From Leptolyngbyaceae cyanobacterium RU_5_1 (GTDB taxonomy: Bacteria > Cyanobacteriota > Cyanobacteriia > Leptolyngbyales > Leptolyngbyaceae): a DNA stretch of 47,836 nucleotides. The stretch lies in NCBI GenBank assembly GCA_012034055.1, contig JAAUSG010000012.1, forward strand, positions 1 to 47,836. The letters run 5' to 3'. Below the pieces are notes generated by a model. That model made no database searches, was not told where the DNA came from, and was given only the letters and a program-made list of their open reading frames with translations. A program made the translations under genes and the position numbers. Positions 43,622 to 47,836 of the stretch are shown one piece after another; positions within the stretch are counted from its first letter, which is position 1, and the number at the start of each line of letters is the position of its first letter.

Positions 43622-44956
43622 ATGAAATTGACCCATTTGTTGTTTGCTGCCTCAATTTTGCTGGTTAGCCCGATTCCAACGGTTAGTGCGCCGGTTCGGA
43701 TGACCTATGGCTCGCGATCGCCGGTCGGTTCTGGCGACAGCGTTTACCGGTTAGCGAATCCAGCGGTGGTGACTGTGTTCGCAGGCCGAGAGATTGGCTC
43801 AGGCAGCATTGTCAGCCCGAATGGGCTGGTGATTACCAATAATCATGTGGTGCGGGGTGCTCGACAAATCTTTGTCAAAACGGCTGCCGGAAAACGCTAT
43901 CCAGGGCAGGTAATTTCCAGCGATCGCCAGCACGACCTGGCCCTAATTCAACTGCAAACATCCGAACAGTTACCCACTATCCAGATTGCAAGTGGAACTA
44001 ATATTCGATCCGGAGAGCGTGTGTTTGCGATTGGCAGTCCCTATGGTCGTCCGGGCGTGTTGACTACTGGAACGTTTAATAGTGTGCGGAATAATGGCGA
44101 TTTGCAATCCAGGGTTGTGCTAGAGCCAGGCAACTCAGGTGGACCCCTGCTTAACGCTCAGGGTGAAATGATTGGAGTGAATAAAGCGATTCTGGAATCG
44201 GCGAGAGGCGGAAACACGGGAATTAGCATCGCGACGGGGGCCCAGATTGCCAGATCCTTCATCGAGCGCAGTCGTCCTGGTAGTGTGGCGATCGCCTCTC
44301 CCAGGTTTACTCCAGGCACCCAGCAAGAATCCCGACGGAATTTGCCCATGCATGAATCGGCGCAAAATCCCTCTATCTCGCGATTTCCAGATGTCCAATT
44401 CCCAAATGCTCGGTTCCCAGATGCTCGATTTCCAAATGGCGTAGTGGTGCCTCAACCCGGTGAATTGGCTCAACAACTGCCCCGACAAGCCGTGCCTATT
44501 GATCAGCCGCCGGGAAACTTCTCAGGCGCACCGTTTCCCAGTGGAGCCGTAGTGGTGCCTCAGCCGGGTGAATCAATGCCACAATCCCCCAGGAACCAAC
44601 CCATTTATGAACCGACAGGCGAGATGCCGAGCAATAATTTCCCGGCTTCCCGCTATCCCACCCCCTTTTCTGGTAATGCTCCAAACAATTTTCCAGTTAC
44701 GTCTCAACCTCCATCCGCTTCCGGTGTTCGGCTGGGGGTGATTTTAGACACCCGTACCCTGGTGATTCAACAGGTAGAAATGGGTTCAGCGGGTGCAAAT
44801 GGCGGATTACAAGTGGGCGATCGCTTGATTGGGGTAAATGGCAATCAACTGCAGGGGTTTGATGATTTGATGGCATTCATGCGCCAATCTCCCAGCGTTG
44901 CAGAATTTGTGATTAGCCGCAACGGGCGATCGCAAACGGTTGGTATTCGGTTTTAG
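43622..44956 (+). CDS. HtrA-like serine protease with C-terminal PDZ domain
   Basis: A 444-residue exported protease: signal peptide (THLLFAASILLVSPIPTVSA), trypsin-like domain with His75 (LVITNNHVVRG), Asp105 (DRQHDLALI) and Ser172 (LEPGNSGGPLL), a low-complexity region at about 230-355, and a PDZ domain (about 365-444; LGVILDTRTLVIQQVEMGSA). The linker has short repeats (RFPDVQFPNARFPDARFPNG; two VVVPQPGE copies). The layout matches periplasmic HtrA, apart from the unusually long linker. Possible role in quality control or surface protein processing. Confidence 0.88.
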   Translation: MKLTHLLFAASILLVSPIPTVSAPVRMTYGSRSPVGSGDSVYRLANPAVVTVFAGREIGSGSIVSPNGLVITNNHVVRGARQIFVKTAAGKRYPGQVISSDRQHDLALIQLQTSEQLPTIQIASGTNIRSGERVFAIGSPYGRPGVLTTGTFNSVRNNGDLQSRVVLEPGNSGGPLLNAQGEMIGVNKAILESARGGNTGISIATGAQIARSFIERSRPGSVAIASPRFTPGTQQESRRNLPMHESAQNPSISRFPDVQFPNARFPDARFPNGVVVPQPGELAQQLPRQAVPIDQPPGNFSGAPFPSGAVVVPQPGESMPQSPRNQPIYEPTGEMPSNNFPASRYPTPFSGNAPNNFPVTSQPPSASGVRLGVILDTRTLVIQQVEMGSAGANGGLQVGDRLIGVNGNQLQGFDDLMAFMRQSPSVAEFVISRNGRSQTVGIRF

Positions 44957-45099
44957 GAGAACGAATCGTGATCGCCTTTACTGACTGCTTACTGAATGCT
45001 TTGCCCGTGCAAATTTTTATTTCCCTCCTCCTGTCCCTTATCCTTTAAGGAGATTTCCAGGAGAGAAACTAAGAACATTATCTTGCTGTAGATAGTATG

Positions 45100-45129
45100 A
45101 AACTCTCAGCACTACATGAGAGTTTTTTT
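45100..45129 (+). terminator. Rho-independent terminator
   Basis: AAACTCTCA-GCACTACA-TGAGAGTTT followed by a run of seven T: a textbook terminator for the protease transcript, 144 bases after its stop. The rest of 44957-45376 has no convincing gene. Confidence 0.85.
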
Positions 45130-45376
45130 GCTGCTGTAGTATCTTAAAGTCTTGATGAATTAGAAGCGGAGGTCTGTTAAGAGCCTCCTGAATTTCTTGG
45201 ATGAATTTTGTGCGGATTATAGACATCTTTGAGAATCAATAGACAAGTAGAAGTAAGTTACAAATATAACTGAGATGCTTGTTCGCCCGTAAAAAGCTTT
45301 CAAGCGATCGCGCATTTTAATTGGTAAGAAAGCGTTTAAGCTGAAATTACGTTCGTGCCTGACGCTGAGTAACAGT

Positions 45377-47032
45377 ATGAGACTTCAGAGGTTGAGATGG
45401 GTTCATTTCCTTTCTATCGCTGCATTGTGTGCATTGGCGATCGCGTTAACCAACTGCACGGCAAATAACCAGTCCCCTGCACCGAGTGGAACGACTGCCT
45501 CGCCTGCACCTGTGGGAGCATTGGTCTATGGGTCGGGTGGACAGCCCGTGAATTTGGAGCCGGGTAACATCACCGATGGCAACTCGGTGGTGGTGCAGGA
45601 GCAAATCTACAACCGCCTGATGGAGTTCAAACCGCGAACCACAGACCTGGAACCCGCCCTAGCGACGGAATGGAACGCCACACCGGATGGCAAAACCTGG
45701 ACATTCAAACTCCGGCAGGGCGTCAAATTTCACGACGGCACCCGATTTGATGCTGAAGCTGTGAAGTTCAATGTGGAACGTTGGTGGGATCCAAATCATC
45801 CCAATGGCTATCGCAATGCTGGCAAAATCTATGAAATCTGGCAGCAGATATTTGGCGGCTTCAAAGGCGATCCAAATTCCGTCCTGCAAACTGTGGTGGT
45901 TGTGGATCCCGACACGATTCAGTTTGTGCTGAAACAACCGTTTGCGGCATTCCCCAGCGCGATCGCCGCTGGTTTCTTTGGCATTGCCAGTCCCACAGCC
46001 ATCAAAAAAGCAGGGGGTAGCTATGGGACTCCCGGATCGCTGGCGGTTGGCACGGGAGCGTTTGTGTTCAAAGAATGGCGCACGGGCGATCGCATCGTTT
46101 TAGAGAAAAACCCAAATTACTGGCGTTCTGGGTTTCCCAAAACCAATCAGCTGGTGGTTCGCTTCATTACCGATCCGTCCGCGCGGTTGGCCCAACTGCG
46201 CTCCGGACAAATTGACTTCACGGTAGATTTGGCACCCGACCAGAAGCAGGAAATTGAAGGCGATGTAAATCTGCAAGTCTCGGCCCGTCCTTCGTTCAAC
46301 GTTGGCTACCTGGCACTAAATCCCAGCTACAAACCCTTGTCGGATGTGCGGGTGCGGCAAGCGATCGCCCATGCCATCAACCGACCCGCGATCGTCCAGG
46401 CGTTTTGGGGCGATCTCGGCAAGCATGATGCTCACTTTCTCCCCGAACCGGTTGCCTGGGCAAACTCTGCCAAACTGGAACCCTATGCCTTTGACCCAGA
46501 GAAGGCGAAACAACGGCTCACCGAAGCAGGCTATGCCAACGGCTTTGACCTGGAACTCTGGTATATGCCGGTTTCTCGCCCTTACTTTCCAACCCCGAAA
46601 CCGATCGCCGAAGCCTTTGCGGCCGACCTGAGCGCGATCGGCATCCGCGTTAGCCTGAAAACAAAAGATTGGGCCGCGTATTTGGCCGATCGCCGGAAGC
46701 CCCCTGGTTATCAGTCCTTCATGATGGGGTGGACAGCCGACTACGGTGACCCCGACAGCTTTTACTATCCTCACTATGGTCCTGGCTCAACCAGCGATAT
46801 TGGCAACTGGAAGAGCGATCGCATGTTTCAACTCCTCAACCAGGCACGGGTGATTCAAGAACAAGCCGGTCGAGCAAAGGTCTATGCTGAAATTGATCAA
46901 CTCCAACACCAGGAAGTCTTACGCTTGCCGATCGTCCACTCCCAACCCCTGTTAGCTCAGCGCAAAACCGTCAAAGGCTGGGTACCCAGTCCGTTAGGGT
47001 CAGAACCCTTTGAATCAGTGAGTAAGGAATGA
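45377..47032 (+). CDS. ABC transporter substrate-binding lipoprotein, oligopeptide/dipeptide type (SBP_bac_5)
   Basis: A 551-residue lipoprotein with signal SIAALCALAIALTNC (lipobox LTNC). The family-5 signature is clear: EPALATEWNATPDGKTWTFK, LRQGVKFHDGTRFDAEAVKF, VGTGAFVFKEWRTGDRIVLE, NPNYW, and DVRVRQAIAHAINRPAIVQ. It binds peptides, nickel or opines outside the membrane and passes them to an ABC permease. No permease or ATPase gene is within the window on either side, so the rest of the transporter is elsewhere or the operon continues with other spacing. Confidence 0.92.
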   Translation: MRLQRLRWVHFLSIAALCALAIALTNCTANNQSPAPSGTTASPAPVGALVYGSGGQPVNLEPGNITDGNSVVVQEQIYNRLMEFKPRTTDLEPALATEWNATPDGKTWTFKLRQGVKFHDGTRFDAEAVKFNVERWWDPNHPNGYRNAGKIYEIWQQIFGGFKGDPNSVLQTVVVVDPDTIQFVLKQPFAAFPSAIAAGFFGIASPTAIKKAGGSYGTPGSLAVGTGAFVFKEWRTGDRIVLEKNPNYWRSGFPKTNQLVVRFITDPSARLAQLRSGQIDFTVDLAPDQKQEIEGDVNLQVSARPSFNVGYLALNPSYKPLSDVRVRQAIAHAINRPAIVQAFWGDLGKHDAHFLPEPVAWANSAKLEPYAFDPEKAKQRLTEAGYANGFDLELWYMPVSRPYFPTPKPIAEAFAADLSAIGIRVSLKTKDWAAYLADRRKPPGYQSFMMGWTADYGDPDSFYYPHYGPGSTSDIGNWKSDRMFQLLNQARVIQEQAGRAKVYAEIDQLQHQEVLRLPIVHSQPLLAQRKTVKGWVPSPLGSEPFESVSKE

Positions 47033-47058
47033 GAACTGAAGCTACTCAGATAGCTTAA

Positions 47059-47132
47059 TCAACCCACGTTCAGCTCGGAACCTGTAGCTTTCCCTTCAGA
47101 AAAACTCCAGGTCTGGACGTGGACAAGGTTTA
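47059..47132 (-). repeat. Hairpin repeat, copy C
   Basis: Read on the minus strand: TAAACC, ACGTCCAGACCTGGAGTTTT, CTGAAGGGAAAGCTACAG and CTGAACGTGGGTTGA. It lies 27 bases after the stop codon of the peptide-binding protein gene and reads against it. It is the only copy not just upstream of a start codon. Confidence 0.85.
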
Positions 47133-47521
47133 TTTAGGCTTCAAGTTCTCCCGTGAGGCAGAGAAACTAATGTTGAAACCTTTCTAAGCTTTAAGGGAAG
47201 ACACAAATTTAGATCGACTTAGATCCTTGGCCCTTTAGAAAACTCTTGCAAATGTAAGAGTGATTTCCTGCGTAACAAAAGCTTAGTTGCTTTCGATCTC
47301 CCTAGCATTTACAAACCTTCTTCATTGACCGGTTCGCTAGTCCGCGCCATGAAGAAGATACCGGAAAATGCAGCTTTTTTGTAGCCATCAAATCTCTATT
47401 TGGTTTCTATTAGGGAGAACGTTCGTAACCAAAGATTGCTTGGTGAGGGTCTTTTTGTGCACTACCCTCCATTTGAAATTGTCGAGACGTTTCGCTGCAG
47501 TTTAACAAGGAGATCCGGCTG
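47133..47521. other. Intergenic region, leader of the small secreted protein
   Basis: No gene seen. A long upstream region (about 390 bases) before a small exported protein gene; it ends with the strong site AAGGAG nine bases before the ATG. Confidence 0.4.
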
Positions 47522-47731
47522 ATGAAGAATGCAAAAAATACTCAAAACCTGCTGATTAAAGCAACGAGCATTTTAGGAGTTGCAGGAGTAAGCCTGCTAT
47601 TGAGTTTACCTGTACTGGCTCAAGCCAGCAGAGTTGATACTCCCGGTACAGGTGATACTCAGGAACGGTTAGAACCCAACTCAACCAACATGAATCAGAG
47701 AACTAACTCTGAAGTGGATCCAAGCAGTTAG
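47522..47731 (+). CDS. Small secreted hypothetical protein
   Basis: A 69-residue protein: signal peptide KATSILGVAGVSLLLSLPVL then AQA (cleavage) and a short hydrophilic mature part of about 35 residues rich in Thr, Asn and Gly (SRVDTPGTGDTQERLEPNST). AAGGAG lies nine bases before the ATG. I recognise no family. It is preceded by an untranslated region of almost 400 bases. Confidence 0.6.
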   Translation: MKNAKNTQNLLIKATSILGVAGVSLLLSLPVLAQASRVDTPGTGDTQERLEPNSTNMNQRTNSEVDPSS

Positions 47732-47836
47732 ACAATTTTGAGGGATCTCTAAGCTCTGAAAATTGAGATCCTGATGTCCTGATTCAAGCCTTTTAACAAC
47801 CTATTCGCTGCTCCCAATACACAACTTCTGGAGTGC

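Noticed and set aside
45038-45226. A 62-codon minus-strand open frame
   Set aside because: It overlaps a clear rho-independent terminator at 45100-45129, and its translation has no recognisable features.
1-47836. tRNA, rRNA, origin of replication or prophage
   Set aside because: I looked for T-arm motifs, rRNA segments, DnaA-box clusters and phage structural genes and found none that I could support by eye.

Overview
The window is chromosomal DNA from a cyanobacterium, probably a filamentous Leptolyngbya-like one. The HIP1 octamer GCGATCGC is very frequent, short heptamer repeats sit between genes, and many genes are cyanobacterial hallmarks: proteins of the DUF3172, DUF1802, DUF1997 and DUF4079 families, an AMIN-domain protein, a CtpB-like protease, Uma2 proteins and a phycobiliprotein relative. 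The genus is an inference. I saw no rRNA, tRNA or CRISPR array.

Layout. 1-3.9 kb (minus strand): a long membrane-anchored repeat protein running off the left edge, a degenerate heavy-metal-domain-like small protein, a UPF0175/DUF3368 toxin-antitoxin pair and a Uma2 protein. 4.0-8.1 kb: mnmG (tRNA modification) and a serine protease fused to a DRGH nuclease. 8.1-11.1 kb: a decaying peptide natural-product locus with a Nif11-type leader precursor, an unknown protein, fragments of an FAD-dependent oxidoreductase, and a REP-type transposase gene inserted on the other strand. 11.2-21.1 kb: TPR protein, EAL protein, exported protein, ROK sugar kinase, truncated Uma2, ABC-2 permease, DUF3172 protein and a large AMIN-domain protein. 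21.2-22.7 kb: an AT-rich island without HIP1, holding a divergent pair: a phycocyanin-alpha-like protein lacking the bilin cysteine, and a small two-helix membrane protein. 22.7-30.7 kb: DUF1802 protein, ArsR regulator with its own palindrome, extracellular glycosidase-like protein, histidine kinase facing a LuxR-type response regulator, lysS and an SDR protein. 30.9-36.8 kb: DUF1997 protein, two HtrA-like proteases, an SH3/peptidoglycan-binding protein, a lipoprotein, DUF4079 and DUF2294 proteins. 37.3-47.8 kb: a broken response regulator, CtpB-like protease, conserved proteins, YciI, an alpha/beta hydrolase, ackA, a third HtrA-like protease with PDZ, an oligopeptide-binding lipoprotein and a small secreted protein.

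Two cross-cutting observations matter. First, six genes in the first 10.1 kb are each broken by an apparent one-base loss in a run of four identical bases; adding one base restores a normal protein every time. This looks like homopolymer error in the sequence rather than real gene death. Second, a 72-74 base hairpin repeat with conserved inverted ends occurs four times (14.3, 28.3, 33.8 and 47.1 kb), three times shortly upstream of a start codon. I do not recognise it.

The best candidates for undescribed biology are the chromophore-less phycobiliprotein-like/two-helix membrane pair, the protease-nuclease fusion, the hairpin repeat family and the Nif11-leader locus.
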